The translations under genes and the position numbers were made by a program. 64,000 nt of DNA from Zanthoxylum bungeanum (lineage: Eukaryota > Streptophyta > Magnoliopsida > Sapindales > Rutaceae), in the NCBI GenBank assembly GCA_019454045.1, contig SKCR01036770.1, positions 124,001 through 188,000 on the forward strand. The letters are read 5' to 3'. Under the pieces are notes generated by a model. The model ran no database searches, was not told the origin of the DNA, and saw only the letters and a program-made list of their open reading frames with translations. Shown here one piece after another: positions 32,404 through 45,451 of this stretch; within the stretch, counting starts at the first letter, position 1, and the number at the start of each line of letters is the position of its first letter.

Positions 32404-34720
32404 TGAAGGGGTTTTATTGCGGATATCCGGTAACGCAGCGGAACAGTGAAAAATCAAAATTTTCCGATTTCAAAACTTTTTCTCGGATTAATAAAATAAA
32501 CTTATTTATTTTATTATCCAATAATCAAATTATGAAATAAAACACAATAAATCAAATTTATGTGAATTTACCGAATTGCCCTTAAACATAACATTTTGTT
32601 TAATTTTAATCCGAAATTGTTCAAAACAATTTTGAATGATTCTAAATCATTTCTAATAGGAATTTAACATGTTCCAAATTTCAAAATACAATTAGCAACA
32701 AAAAACCCAAATTTTAGCCATAAGGCCGAGAGCCTCACAAGGGGGGAAATGTGCATTTTGCATTTCCATTGTTCAAAACACATGCAAATGAAATCCAATC
32801 AACATAAGATTTAATATGTATCATATAAACATCCAAATACAAAACATAAATGAAAATCCCCAAATTTGGACGAAGTCTTAAACCGTAATTTTTCAATTTC
32901 TTCAAATTGGACAAATTAACAAAATCCAATACTTCAATCATGTTTCTTCCATTCAAATCAAGTCTCAACATAATGAAATGACTATAGATCAAATCTAGGT
33001 CATTTAAGAGTGGGTCAACAACTCTAGATTAGCAACAAGTTTCTAAAACCATGAAAAGAATGCTTACTAGTCCATTAGTAACATTCTATCAACTTCATAC
33101 ATGCATAACACCTTCATCAAACTTTCAACCATCAAAAGTACAAAGAATAAGGAATAGAAAAACTCAAGAACATCACAAGATGTTTCCAAGAACAAGAGGA
33201 ACATTTTTCTCTCTAATAGCAAGTTGGAAATACTTACTTAAATCCAAGCTTTCTTTGATTTTTCATTTTCTTTCTCTCTAGCTTCTTTTTCTTTCTTTTA
33301 ATGGAGTTTTGATAACGTGTTGATGATGATAAAACCCTAATAAAAAAAAAAACAATATATACCCTTCAATTTGGCCTTGGCCGAATTCGGTATATACCAA
33401 ATATCAAAATATCTAATTTTACTTTATTGAAAATCAACTTGCCAACTTGTTAAATAATGATCATTACACTTTAATGATATTTTCAACTTAGTCAACAATT
33501 GCAACTTGGTCATTAAAACAAATATCATAAGTTTAAGATATTTATTTTTAATAATTTAATCATTTAACAATTAAATAATTAATTAATTAAATACAAATAT
33601 ATTAAATATATGTATTATATTTACATTAAATATTTAATACATATATATTATTATGATATTAGTCAAATATCTCAATTTGACAATTAATTAATGTGTATTT
33701 GAATTAATCCATTATTAAATGCAAATACACAAAAATTAAGGAAATGACCATCGGGTCCCTTCACAAGTATTTTACGTTTAACCTTTAAACGACTTTATAA
33801 ATAATCAATATTATTTATAAATGTTGCCCTAGTGCTCTACGAGTTTATTTCATTAGTGAGACTCACGGATAAACTCGCTGGATCATACAGGTCGAGGTCA
33901 TGGCAAATGTATAATTCCTCCGTCACAGGTATCCGGATAAATCCCAGAGATATAGATGTAAACGTCAAATCACTATAGGGATTATCCAGTCGACTATTCT
34001 ATTAGCAATCTCAAAAAGAACATTTAGAACTAACTTCTAAATTATACCACGGGCCCATGGTTTTTATCTGATTACTAATCATATGGACTACATATGCCCT
34101 GATACACAGAAATGACAGATCCTATCTCGATACACACATGACATCCTGAGGATCTATCTATACCCAACGAACAAGCGGAGGTCTGATCTTAATAGATCAG
34201 TGACGTGACTGCCATCTAAGTGTAGAAGATGTCTCATGTGCCAACAGTGGCATCTCAAGTCTAAGAATCACAAGTGCTACTCAACCCGATAAAATTCTTC
34301 TTGACGTTGGTGTACCATCCATTAAGAATCTTCGGTGAGTCGTTCAGTGTTTATCCGCTATAAACACCTACACTTCTATACTAGTCTCCAAGACTTATGG
34401 TTCATTAAGAAAACATTGGAATCATATATTCCAGTATACGACATGTACCGGTCTCAACGGGTTTACTATACTGACCAAGTAGTGTAAACCTTGACCAGGA
34501 ACTGTCTGAGAATGACAACGTCATGATACAACTCAATGTCAATTGCGACGCTTTTGCAACTGCACCATGACTAGTCATTCTAAGGTCATTACGTCTTTAC
34601 CATATTAAAAGATAGATTATATTATAGAAACTGCTTATATTATTCAAAATAATAACGTTTTACAGAAGTATTCATAAAGAATACAACCGGGAATTGGCGC
34701 TCTGAGCACCAACCCCAACA
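32404..34720 (-). mobile_element. Copia family C 3' LTR
   Basis: Direct copy of 39443-41843. Plus-strand ends are 'tgaaggggtttt' and 'ccaaccccaaca' (TG...CA on the minus strand). It lacks about 75 bp present in the other LTR near 40907-40982. The purine tract 'gagcaagtgggag' lies at 34721-34740 on the minus strand. Open frames inside are short and unsupported. Confidence 0.9.
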
Positions 34721-34736
34721 AAAACTCCCACTTGCT

Positions 34737-35417
34737 CTAGTGCCAATAACGATTGTATCTAATACCTATCGACTCCACGTGTTTATTAAACAACTTCGGA
34801 GGTATATCCTTCGTCAGCGGGTCTGCTACATTATCTTCACTCGGTACCTTACATATGACAATATCTCCTCGCGACACAATCTCTCGAATGATGTGGTACT
34901 TGCGTTCCACATGCTTCGACTTCTGATGCGCCATCGGTTCCTTTGCTTGTGCAATGGCTCTAGTATTATCACAGTATAACGGAATCACATTCTCGATACT
35001 TGGGACAACTCCCAATTCTGTGACAAAGTTATTTATCCACACAGCCTCTTTTTCAGCTTCAGAAGCTGCAATATATTTTGCCTCAGTGGTGGAATCTGTT
35101 GTTGATCCCTGTTTGGAACTCTTCCAGCAAACTGCACCTCCGTTAAGGGTAAATACGAATCCAGATGTAGACTTTTTATCATCGGGATCCGATTGGAAAT
35201 CGGAATCCGTATTCCCGTTAACTTGCAGTTCGTTTCCTTCATAAATTATTAACTTATCCTTAGTACCTTTAAGATACTTGAGGATATGTTTAATGGCCAT
35301 CCAATGGTCATTACCTGGATTGGACTGATATCTACTAGTTACGCTAACATCGAAAATGATATCAGGCCTTGTACATAACATGACATACATTATGCTACCC
35401 AAACACAAAGCATAAGG
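34737..35417 (-). pseudogene. Family C RT thumb end and RNase H
   Basis: Continues the RT frame after a single TAA at 35415-35417, where relatives A and B have Gln or another residue before 'PYAS'. 'GSIMYVMLCTRPDI' is followed by RNase H residues Asp in 'GNTDSDF', Glu in 'STTEAKYIAAS' (Lys replaces Glu of the usual EAEY) and Asp in 'LYCDNTRAI'. The stop at 34737 ends pol 16 bases before the LTR. Only the one nonsense codon separates it from RT. Confidence 0.85.
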
Positions 35418-36365
35418 TTAGTTAGACATTCTAACCTTCTTATCTTCTGTTTGTGGACTCATCTTCTTTGAAAGATGAATCCCATGTCTGAACGATATGT
35501 TTGCTGTCTTACAGTAACCAAAATTATACCGTTCCAAGATCTTATCTATGTACGTTGATTGTGATAACCCAATCAGCCTCCTTTGTCGATATCTATAGAG
35601 TTTTATCCCTAAAACATAGGAAGCTTCTCCCAGGTCCTTCATGGAGAAATTCTTACAGAGGTACGCTTTGAAGCTTTGTAACATACCTAAATCATTCCCA
35701 ATGATTAGGATGTCATCAACATATAGGACTAAAAATACGACCATGCTCCCACTGGCCTTCTGATACACACAGGATTCTTCCGAATTCTTGAGAAAACCAG
35801 ACGATCTAATAATCTCGTCGAATCGAAGATTCCAACTTCGTGAAGCTTGTTTAAGTCCATAAATGGACTTCTTAAGCTTACATACCATACCCGAGTTTTC
35901 GCTGGATGCAAAACCTTCCGGCTGTTCCATATAGATTTCTTCATCAAGAAATCCATTTAGAAAAGCCGTTTTGACATCCATTTGCCAAATCTTGTAGTAA
36001 TGATACGCAGCTATAGAAAGCAAAATCCGAATAGACTTAAGCATTGCTACTGGTGAAAAAGTTTCATCATAGTCGACGTCAGGTCGCTGCGTGTAACCTT
36101 TTGCTACCAGTCGGGCCTTGTAAGTTTCAACCTTATCGTCAGGCCCGCGCTTCCTCTTGTAAACCCATTTACAATAGATAGGAACAATTCCTTCGGGAAG
36201 CGAAACCGAGTCCCAAACTTGATTCTCATGTATTGAGTCTAACTCAGATTTCATGGCACTTTGCCACTTCACAGAGTTGATGTCCAACATCGATTCTCTA
36301 TAGGTGAAATGATCAATCTCTTCAACTAAAAGAACATCTAGACTATTTTCTTTTATCAAATACAA
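35418..36365 (-). pseudogene. Family C reverse transcriptase, intact domain
   Basis: 315 uninterrupted codons cover the whole Copia RT: 'SVKWQSAMKSELDSIHENQ', 'CKWVYKRKRGPDDKVETYK', 'ARLVAKGYTQRPDVDYDETF', 'MDVKTAFLNGFLDEEIYME', 'IYGLKQASRSWN', and the catalytic 'LYVDDILIIGND'. It then runs into 'MKDLGEASYVLGIKLY' without the frameshift seen in family A. The Met at 36365 is internal; upstream text 'RRSERVSRPPERLYLI' belongs to the same frame. This is the best preserved RT in the window. Confidence 0.9.
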
Positions 36366-37474
36366 GCGTTCAGGAGGTCTAGATACCCTTTCTGACCTAC
36401 GGAGTGTGTGTGTTGAAGGTTCTTCATCTACTTGAACTTCAGGTTCCTCCGTTGGTTCATTGTTTTCAGGTCGGACTTCATTAGTTCAACCTGTCTATGA
36501 TTACCACCTTCTGACAAAAATTTTACTTCTAGAAATTTTACGAACCGAGCTACGAACACATTTCGATGCTCGGTATCATAGAACATATATCCCATCGTAT
36601 TCGAAGGATATCCGACAAACCTAAACATTTGCCCTCGATGCGAAAGCTTATCTTGCTGAGTTACCCTTACATAGGCATGACAACCCCAAACCTTAATGTA
36701 ACTAAGATTTGGTCACCTACCGAACCATATCTCATACGAAGTCGTAGGAACAGCTTTTGAAGGAATCTTATTCAAAAGATGTGCAGCTGTTAAAAGAGAG
36801 TAGCCCCATAAGTAATAGGGCAAATCTGTGAAACTCAACATCGATCGGACCATATCCAATAAAGTCTGATTTCTCCTCTCAGATACTCCATTGTGCTGTG
36901 GAGTACCTGAAGGAGTATATTGAGCAAGAATCCCATTCTCCTTCATATAATCCATGAACTCACCACTCATATATTCACCGCCTCGATCAGACCGAAGGCA
37001 TTTAATATATTGACCAGTTTGTTTTTCTACTTCATTTCAGAACTCTTTGAACTTTTCAAAGGTTTCCGATTTATGTCGCATCAAATACACATAATCGTAC
37101 CGTGACAAATCATCGGTAAAGGTAACGAAGTACGAATAACCACTGTGAGTAGTCTGACTTAGTGGACCACATACATCAGAATGTACGAGTTCCAGTAAGT
37201 TAGTGGCGCGGTGTCCAACACCAGAAAATGGGGCTTTGGTCATCTTACCCTGAATACATGATTCACAAGTTGGATAGGATTCAATGGTAAGATCTAGTAT
37301 CAAACCATTCCTAACCAATTGGGTAAGGCATTTAACGCCTATGTGACCCAGCCGCATATGTCAAAGTTCAGTATTATTAATTACAGGTAAACTACGTTTA
37401 TTAACTCCAGTATTTAAAATATCTTTTGAAGTTTGCAATGTATAATGACCATGCTGGTTTGGACAACAAAGGAT
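36366..37474 (-). pseudogene. Family C integrase, frameshifted
   Basis: The zinc site is 'RLGHIGVKCLT' ... 'YPTCESCIQGK', preceded by a TGA (plus 37361-37363) where the Trp of ELWHMRLGH should be. The core has Asp in 'HSDVCGPLS', text 'FVTFTDDLSRYDYVYLM', and the catalytic Glu in 'HNGVSERRNQTLLDMV'. Pieces 37357-37037, 36970-36713 and 36628-36428 lie in different frames. A one-base insertion near 36480 separates the C-terminal region from RT. Confidence 0.85.
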
Positions 37475-37899
37475 CTAAATATTACTTTTATCATATAAAT
37501 ACAAAGAACAGTTCTTAATATTAATACAAAAGCCTTCTATATCCAATACAAAAAGTGATATAATATTAGCTACACATCCAGGCATAAAATGACAGTCATT
37601 TAACAAAAGTGTCCCATTCGGCAATGAGATCTTGCATACTCCCACTGTAACTGCATCCAGAGAGTCTCCACTCCCGAATCGCAACTGCATCTCTCCAGGC
37701 TTCATTCTTCTACTTTCCTTCAGCACCTGCAACGAATTACAAATGTGAATGAGACAAGCAGAATCTAAAATCCAGTTGGATGTAACGACTTCACAAGCCA
37801 AAGATATATCAATAACTGGAAAAATAAATATACCTGATGTAGATGCTCTCTCCCTCCTCAGCTGGGCTATTTAGTCAGGACAGTTCCTTTTTCAGTTCC
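37475..37899 (-). pseudogene. Family C protease and gag knuckle
   Basis: The open piece 37801-37475 reads 'NWILDSACLIHICNSLQVL' (active site with Ala in place of Gly) and 'GEMQLRFGSGDSLDAVTVG'. Just upstream the gag knuckle reads CHHCSKVGN, then a TGA (plus 37892-37894) for the Trp of GHW, then KRNC. A TAA follows where Tyr is expected. Confidence 0.8.
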
Positions 37900-38679
37900 C
37901 GACTTTGCTGCAGTGATGGCACTTGTCTTCAGAAGCCTTCTTGGGCTTTGCTATCTTTGCATGTGGTTGAGGACCAAAACCCTTCTTCTTCTTCTCTTTA
38001 TTCTTCTTCCCTTTGACCAAGTCTGGGAAGAAGCAGAAAGTGAAGTAGGTCTAGGAGGGCGAGTCGATACTCCATTCTTGAGGTCCTCTTGCGCCGTGAG
38101 AAACATCCTATGCAGCTCTTGGTAGGTACAGATAATCCCGTTCATGTTGAAATACATCACAAACTGGCGATAGGAAGTTGGGAGCGAACCAAGAATGACA
38201 CTTCTACCGAGATGTCATTCAGAATGAGATTATGTTGCCTCAGTTGATCGATCAAATCGATCATCTGAAGAACATGTGGGCTAATAGCTTGCCCCTCATC
38301 CAATCGCGCATGGAATAATTTCATTGCGACCTTGTGAACAACTACTTGTTCTGGTTCTCAAACGATTGTCTTAATCATGTCATCATAGTATAAACATCTG
38401 ACATGCCATAATACTATTCTTGAGTCCCGGTGAAAGCGAACATAAGATGTATGATTTAACCCTTAAATCATCATCCTTCCAAGCTTGGAAGACTTCACGT
38501 TCTTCCGGCGTAGCGTCCTCTGCCACAGCAAGGGGCAGTGGACCCTCAAGAACATATCCCAACCTCTTAGAATCGAGGAAAATCCTCAAATCCAGATCCC
38601 AATCGGCGAAGTTATCAGTGCCTTTTAGTTTGTTCGCATCAAGCATACACACAAACTGATTTGTGGATGGTGCCGCCAT
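37900..38679 (-). pseudogene. Family C gag, frameshifted
   Basis: Begins at ATG 38679 (MAAPSTNQFVCMLDANKL) and keeps the opening intact through 'DLDLRIFLDSKRLGYVLEG' and 'AWKDDDLRVKSYILCS'. It then loses frame near 38390. Further on 'LFHARLDEGQAISPHVLQM' and the lysine-rich tail are readable in other frames. The start Met and the Trp residues at positions where A and B have stops make this a useful reference for the other copies. Confidence 0.8.
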
Positions 38680-39430
38680 CGCAAATCTATCATATAGATC
38701 ACGAAAAACAATTAGCAGAAAATTTAAGTAGTTTCTTATAATATCAAAAACATAAACTAGATCATGGATTTTTAATCTAAAAATGCCCCTCCCACTAAAT
38801 CATGCAATATTGTAATCCCCAAATAGAATACAAAGATTTAATAATTAAATTAAATATGAATAGTGAAAGGTGGATCCCGTGAATATATTTCAGCTCACAG
38901 CAGAGGCACGGTCTCGCCAACGTATATTCATCAATTAGACAACTCATTTGTCAATCACTCACTAGTGACTCATTGGTTTCCGGTCCTGGTCGTTTCTCGT
39001 TGTCGCTGCTAAGGTAGGCCCACAAGGAGACGTACCAAGGTTAAACTCGTCAATGATAAACTCAAGTTACTTCCGTAACCCTGACAGCTAGGGCACGTTC
39101 AGGATTTCGCTTTCGCTTTATTTTATCTACTATCTGATATACATCCGGTATAAATAAATCTCTATCAGCTACATCCTCACAGCAGAGGCACAGTCTCGAA
39201 TGTAGTCACAAAGAAATATTCATAAATCGTATTGACAAGACGGACCACATAACATGCATCAAATACATAATTACATTTAAACCTTATTAATTAGGGATTT
39301 TCCGCTAAGTGTCATACACCCTAAATCTAATCAAATTAGATTATAACATGCATGTATAAAGTCAAGAAAACATGATTAAACATTGAATTAAAGGGCTAAT
39401 CATATTAGGGGGCCTAGAATCAGACTTGCT
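38680..39430 (-). other. Family C leader with iterated motifs and a hairpin
   Basis: On the minus strand GTGCCTCTGCTGTGAG occurs at plus 39176-39197 and 38894-38915, each preceded by GAGAC. A degraded copy (GTGCCCTAGCTGTCAGG) is near 39085. Between the outer copies, 'gaaacgaccaggacc' is followed by an inverted repeat TCACT-agtg-AGTGA (38955-38968). The order matches the A and B leaders. Confidence 0.6.
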
Positions 39431-39442
39431 CTGATACTAGTT
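39431..39442 (-). other. Family C primer-binding site
   Basis: On the minus strand 'tagtatcagagc' lies a few bases past the 5' LTR end; the duplicate at 32391-32402 has the unmutated TGGTATCAGAGC. It is the initiator-Met tRNA type. Confidence 0.75.
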
Positions 39443-41843
39443 TGAAGGGGTTTTATTGCGGATATCCGGTAACGCAGCGGAACAGTGAAAAATCAAAATT
39501 TTCCGATTTCAAAACTTTTTCTCGGATTAATAAAATAAACTTATTTATTTTATTATCCAATAATCAAATTATGAAATAAAACACAAAAAATCAAATTTAT
39601 GTGAATTTACCGAATTGCCCTTAAACATAACATTTTGTTTATTTTTAATCTGAAATTGTTCAAAATAATTTTGAATGATTCTAAATCATTTCTAATATGA
39701 ATTTAACATGTTCCAAATGTCAAAATACAATTAGCAACAAAAAACCCAAATTTTAGCCATAAGGCCGAGAGCCTCACAAGGGGGAAATGTGCATTTTGCA
39801 TTTCCATTGTTCAAAACACATGGAAATGAAATCCAATCAACATAAGATTTAATACGTATCATATAAACATGAAAATACACAACATAAATGAAAATCCCCA
39901 AATTTGGAAGATGTCTTAAACCCTAATTTTTCCAATTTCTTCAAATTGGACAAATTAGACCAAATTAACAAAATCCAATACTTCAATCATGTTTCTTCCA
40001 TTCAAATCAAGTCTCAACACAATGAAATAACTATAGATCAAATCTAGGTCATTTAAGAGTGGGTCAACAACTCTAGATTAGCAACAAGTTTCTAAAACCA
40101 TGAAAAGAATGCTTACTAGTCCATTAGTAACATTCTATCAACTTCATACATGCATAACACCTTCATCAAACTTTCAACCATCAAAAGTACAAAGAATAAA
40201 GAATAGAAAAACTCAAGAACATCACAAGATGTTTCCAAGAACAAGATGAACATTTTTCTCTCTAATAGCAAGTTGGAAATACTTTTAAATCCAAGCTTTC
40301 TTTGATTTTTCATTTTTTCTCTCTAGCTTCTTTTTCTTTATTTTAATGGAGTTTTGATAAAGTGTTGATGATGATAAAACCCTAATCAAAAAACAAAACA
40401 ATATATACCATTCAATTGGCATTGGCCGAATTTGGTATATACCAAATATCAAAATATCTAATTTTGCTTTATTGAAAATCAACTTGCCAACTTGTTAAAT
40501 AATGATCATTACACTTTAATGATATTTTCAACTTAGTCAAAAATTGCAACTTGGTCATTAAAACAAATATCATAAGCTTAAGATATTTATATTTTAATTA
40601 ATTTAATCATTTAACAATTAATTATAATAATTAATTAAATATAAATATATTAAATATATGTATTATATTTAAATTAAATATTTAATACATATATATTATT
40701 ATGATATTAGTCAAATATCTCAATTTGACAATTAATTAATGTGTATTTGAATTAATCCATTATTAAATGAAAATACACAAAAATTAAGGAAATGACCATC
40801 AGGTCCCTTCACAAGTATTTTGCGTTTAACCTTTAAACGATTTTATAAATAATCAATATTATTTATAAATGTTGCCCTAGTGCTCTACGAGTTTATTTCA
40901 TTAGCGAAACTCTCTAGATTCAGGCATATCCGTCACGAAATCCAATTTCGTGTACATAATTACTAAACCCGTAAATTATGACGATCACGGATAAACTCGC
41001 TGAATCATACAGGTCGAGGTCATGGCAAATGTATAATTCCTCCGTCACAGGTATCCGGATAAATCCCAGAGATATAGATGTAAACGTCAAATCTCTATAG
41101 GGATTATCCAATCGACTATTCTATTAGCAATCTCAAAAAGAACATTTAGAACTAACTTCTAAATTGTACCACGGGCCCATGGTTTTTATCTGATTGCTAA
41201 TCATATGGACTACCTATGCTCTGATACACAGAACTGACAGATCCTATCTCGATACACACATGACACCCTGAGGATCTATCTACACCCAACGAACAGGCGG
41301 AGGTCTGATCTTAATAGATCAGTGACGTGACTGCCATCTAAGTGTATAAGATGTCTCATGTGCCCACAGTGGCATCTCAAGTCTAAGAATCACAAGTGCT
41401 ACTCAACCCGATAAGATTCTTATTGACGTTGGTGTACCATCCATTAAGAATCTTCGGTGAGTCGTTCAGTGTTTATCCGCTATAAACACCTACACGTCTA
41501 TACTAGTCTCCAAGACTTATGGTTCATTGAGAAAATATTGGAATCATATATTCCAGTATACGACATGTACCGGTCTCAATGGGTTTACTATACTGACCAA
41601 GTAGTGTAAACTTTGACCAGAAACTATCTGAGAATGACAACGTCATGATACAACTCAATGTCAGTTGCGACGCTTTTGCAACTACACCATGACTAGTCAT
41701 TCTAAGGTCATTACGTCTTTACCATATTAAAAGATAGATTATATTATAGAAACTGCATATATTATTCAAAATAATAACGTTTTACAGAAGTATTCATAAA
41801 GAAATACAACCAGGAATTGGCGCTCTGAGCACCAACCCCAACA
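39443..41843 (-). mobile_element. Copia family C 5' LTR
   Basis: About 2.40 kb, near-identical to 32404-34720 apart from the ~75-bp difference. Its outer end 'ccaaccccaaca' abuts family B integrase sequence at 41844. The five bases TCTAT following it would be the target duplication, but no matching copy stands at the other side because of the rearrangement at 32213. LTR similarity is high, so C inserted much later than B. Confidence 0.9.
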
Positions 41844-42412
41844 TCTATTTCATGAAACATAATTCGGGAACATTTGACAAGTTTAAAATATCCCAAAACG
41901 AAGTAGAAAAAAAAACCAGTAAATTTATCAAATGCCTTAGATCAGATCGAGGCGGTGAATACACGAGTGAAGAATTAATAAATTATTTAAGGGAGAATGG
42001 AATTCTAGCCCAATATAGCCCATCTGTAACACCTCAACACAATGGAGTGTCTGAGTGTAGAAATCGTACTTTATTAGATATGGTGCGATCAATGATGAGC
42101 TATACAGATCTTCCTTATTACCTTTGGGGTTACGGTTTACTTATTGTTGCCCACATACTTAATAGGGTTCCATCGAAAGCTGTTTCTACGACCCCCTATC
42201 AAATATGGTTCAAAAGAAATCCAAGTCTTAGACATTTAAAGATTTGGGGCTGTCCTGCATTCGTTAGAGTTACGCAGCGGGATAAACTAGCACACATGAG
42301 GTATAAATGTAGGTTCGTTGGATATCCTGATAATTTCATGGGATATCAATTCTACGATTCTGAGCAACGAAATATATTTCTTGTTCGCTTTGTATCTTTT
42401 CTTGAACAATAA
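41844..42412 (+). pseudogene. Family B integrase, C-terminal half
   Basis: Continues B pol after the C insertion. 'YFMKHNSGTFDKFK' leads to catalytic Asp in 'LRSDRGGEYTSEEL' and Glu in 'HNGVSECRNRTLLDMV', then 'WGCPAFVRVTQRDKL' and 'RFVGYPDNFMGYQFYDSE'. The frame is open to a TAA at 42410-42412. About 90 codons between the zinc site at 30827 and this start are missing. Confidence 0.85.
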
Positions 42413-43361
42413 TTTTTAAGAGAAAGTGGGAATTGTAGAGTGAATGAACTTGATGAGTTTGATCCCAACAGTAAGGAACCTGAGATGGAACCAGAGATAT
42501 AAATATGTGAAGGATCTACAAAACAGGTTCTACGTAAGTCGAATAGAATATCAAGGCCTCATGAAAGATTATTTTTAACATCTGATGTGAACCTTGATGT
42601 TTTCCTCTTAGGGAAATAGATCCCACTTCGTATAAAGAAGCGATATTAGATATCGATTCGGTAAAATGGCAGGAAGCCATTAAATCCGAAATGGATTCAA
42701 TGCATGACAATCAAGTCTGGGACTTAGTTGAACTTCCTGAAGGAGTTAAACCTAGCGGTTGTAAATGGGTTTACAAAAGGAAATTAGGGCCCGATGGAAA
42801 TGTCGAAACCTTTAAGGCCCGACTGCTAACGAAAGGTTACACTAAACGTCCTGGGATTGACTATAAGGAAACTTTTTCACCAGTAGCCATGCTAAAATCT
42901 ATTAGGATTTTTTTAGCCATTGCTGCATATCACGACTATGGGATATGTCAGATGGATGTGAAAACCGCTTTCCTAAATGGATTCCTTGAGGAGGATATCT
43001 ATATGGAATAACCATAGGGTTTCGTATCCAGTGAGACTTCAAACTTGGTTTGTAAGCTCCAAAAAGTCTATTTATGGACTTAAACAGGCATCCCGAAGCT
43101 GTAATCGTTGTTTTGATGAGAAATTAGATTAGCTGGATTCATCAAGAACGAGATAGAAACATGTGTTTATAAGAAAGTGAGTGGGAGCATGATAGTTTTC
43201 CTAGTTTTGTATGTAGATGACATCCTTATCATAGGAAATGATATATGATTGATGTAAAATGTGAAAGCCTACCTATGCAGGAACTTCTCCATGAAAGATA
43301 TGGGTGAAGCTTCCTATATACTAGGTATAAGGCTCTACCGAGATAGAGTTAGAGAGATTAT
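42413..43361 (+). pseudogene. Family B reverse transcriptase, broken
   Basis: Linker text at 42420-42600 is in several frames. From about 42650 RT reads 'VKWQEAIKSEMDSMHDNQ', 'GCKWVYKRKLGPDGNVETFK' and 'MDVKTAFLNGFLEEDIYME', then stops at 43009. In the following 350 bp, 'VCKL', 'KKVSGSMIVFLVLYVDDIL' and 'MKDMGEASYILGIRLYRDR' appear with frameshifts and stops. The YVDD box is retained. The D copy 1 insertion interrupts it at 43362. Confidence 0.85.
43357..43361 (+). repeat. Target duplication ATTAT, left of D copy 1
   Basis: ATTAT precedes the LTR start TGTTGG and recurs directly after the 3' LTR at 53340-53344. Removing the element and one copy restores the B frame (REI / IGLSQSTYID). Confidence 0.95.
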
Positions 43362-45451
43362 TGTTGGATAATATGACCCATAGCGTCACTATTTGTACAG
43401 ATCATAGTGTTGTTGTACAAATTAACTATGTGACAAGGAAATTGCACTCTCATCATTTGTGATTAGATCACCTTAGATATATAAATGAAGAGAGGTCTCT
43501 ATGATTAGTTCCTGGATTGAGAATGATATGAGACAATATCAGTCCACGAAGGATTAATCATTAAATATCCCTAGCCGGAGTATTATCGAGACTGGACATC
43601 GATAATGCGGAATAGGCTAGTATTGCACTTGTGCGCGTTGTGAGGGCACAACATCATAGTTCTAATATATATAAGTATTGGATACTTATGCAAGTGCGAT
43701 AGGAGGTTGTGTTTCACCGATGGTACGGGAAACAGCTTCGCTCTGGATAGACCCCTCAGAATCCCATTGGTATTATGACTATGTGTCTATGGGAGTCCGA
43801 CATCAGGGTAGGTGTATTTGGTCTTAACCTGAGACTTACACCGCTAATGCTTACGAAAATCAATATACTTTAGTTGAGGTCGTCCAGGGCTGTAACAGGT
43901 TCTGTGTACGCCAATGCTGGGTATATTGAGAATCGTAGAGTATTGGGTGTGATGTCAAGACGGAAGTATCACTCCAGTCATAGTGGAGATGATGTCACGC
44001 ATGATACGGTATTAGTGCTCTTAAGTGCTGGCCGACCATCGGGATATTATGACAAGGTCATGTATATCCGATTATAGAGACTAGTTACCAGACATCCGAC
44101 ATGTGCTTCGGACGGGGCAGACACTTATCCAGCCCCAGCCCTAGCACGTGACTATCCGATACTGGGCCGATATACATAATACTTAGTAGACTACGCCTGA
44201 TATAGATCATTAGATATTCTTATAAGGATATGTCCGGAGAATTGGGTAGACTTGGTGCTTTGCTAGGAGTCGACCTTGTCTCGTAAATCGGTAGAACGTA
44301 GTACTTGGTACGTACGTGATTCGGATACTCCGACGACCGTATTTACTGCCAACATATCCGGGGATCTCATGGGTCGCTTCCCAGTGATCCACCGATGACG
44401 CATGACTCGCACATTTATTAATCTGGGATTAATTTGATGAGAGAGAGAAAATTAATCTAGGATTAATTACGGAAATATTTTATCTGGATAAAATATCGTC
44501 TAAAGAGAGAGAATGATTAATTTAGAATTAATCGGTAAATTAATATATTCGATATATTAAACGAAATTAGATTTCGACGCGGAATTAAAATTAGATTTTA
44601 ATTCGGGCGAACGAATTAATTTAGAATTATTCGTTAGCGACGTGAATAGTGAATTCGCTAGGCGTAATCATTTAATTACGACGCGACGGAAAATTCGCTA
44701 ATTGAGAATTAGTGAACCCGAGCCCGAGTGTGATTGCGAGCGCATTCGTATTTCGAATTCGAGTGTGGAAACGCAAGTCACATCAAGCGTCAAATCATTC
44801 GTCACATCAAGCGTCAAATCAAATGTCACTTGAGTGATATGATTGATTGATGTGATTGATTGATTGAAAGACACACATCACTTTATTAAAGTAAAATGAA
44901 TAGTTGATGTGTGTGGTTGAAATAGTGAAAGTTGGTGGGAGCATTTACCATTTAATTATTAGATTTTTTATTTGGTAAATACTTTACATATTTTATGAAA
45001 AATATATAAACCTTTTTGGAAAAGATTTCACCAATTTTTACACACTTTTTCCCTCTCTTTCTCTCCATCATTATTCACGGCCAAATGGGAAGTAAAATGC
45101 TCACTGGTTTTCTTCATTTTGGGCGTGAGTTGGAAGCAAAGCAATGTGCTTGATTTTGTGGCAAAATCAAGAAGAGCTAGCACTCCGAGAGACTTGCGAA
45201 GGTGGTAGGGAGGTTCACCCATGAGTCGGGAACCATTCGACGAAGATTCGAAGCTCAAAACTTGACTCAAAACTGAAACTGTCAAGGCAGTGGACTGCAC
45301 TGCAGTTGCGTTTTTTGCAAGGGATAAATCAATTTTGTTTGTTGCCGATTCGTCTCAACCGATCGATGTGAGTATTCCGCTACCTCCTTTGATGTATTCA
45401 CACATGTTTTTCATTGCTTGTTTGATCTTGGGACCTAGATAAAACCTAACA
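43362..45451 (+). mobile_element. Family D copy 1, 5' LTR
   Basis: Starts TGTTGGATAATATG and ends CCTAACA. It contains a TATA box at 45003-45010 with a CT-rich stretch downstream (45040-45070), and repeated 'acatcaagcgtcaaatca' words near 44785-44825. The short open frames here are repeated in the other LTR and are not genes. Confidence 0.9.
45003..45010 (+). promoter_or_regulatory. Family D LTR TATA box
   Basis: TATATAAA followed about 40 bp on by 'ttttccctctctttctctcc'. The same box is at 52894-52901 in the 3' LTR and a TATAAAA at 56886-56892 in D copy 2, so position and form are kept in the family. Confidence 0.6.

Noticed and set aside
43874..44077. 67-codon frame repeated at 51766-51969
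   Set aside because: It is repeated only because it lies in both LTRs of D copy 1. D copy 2 breaks it, so it is not a conserved gene.
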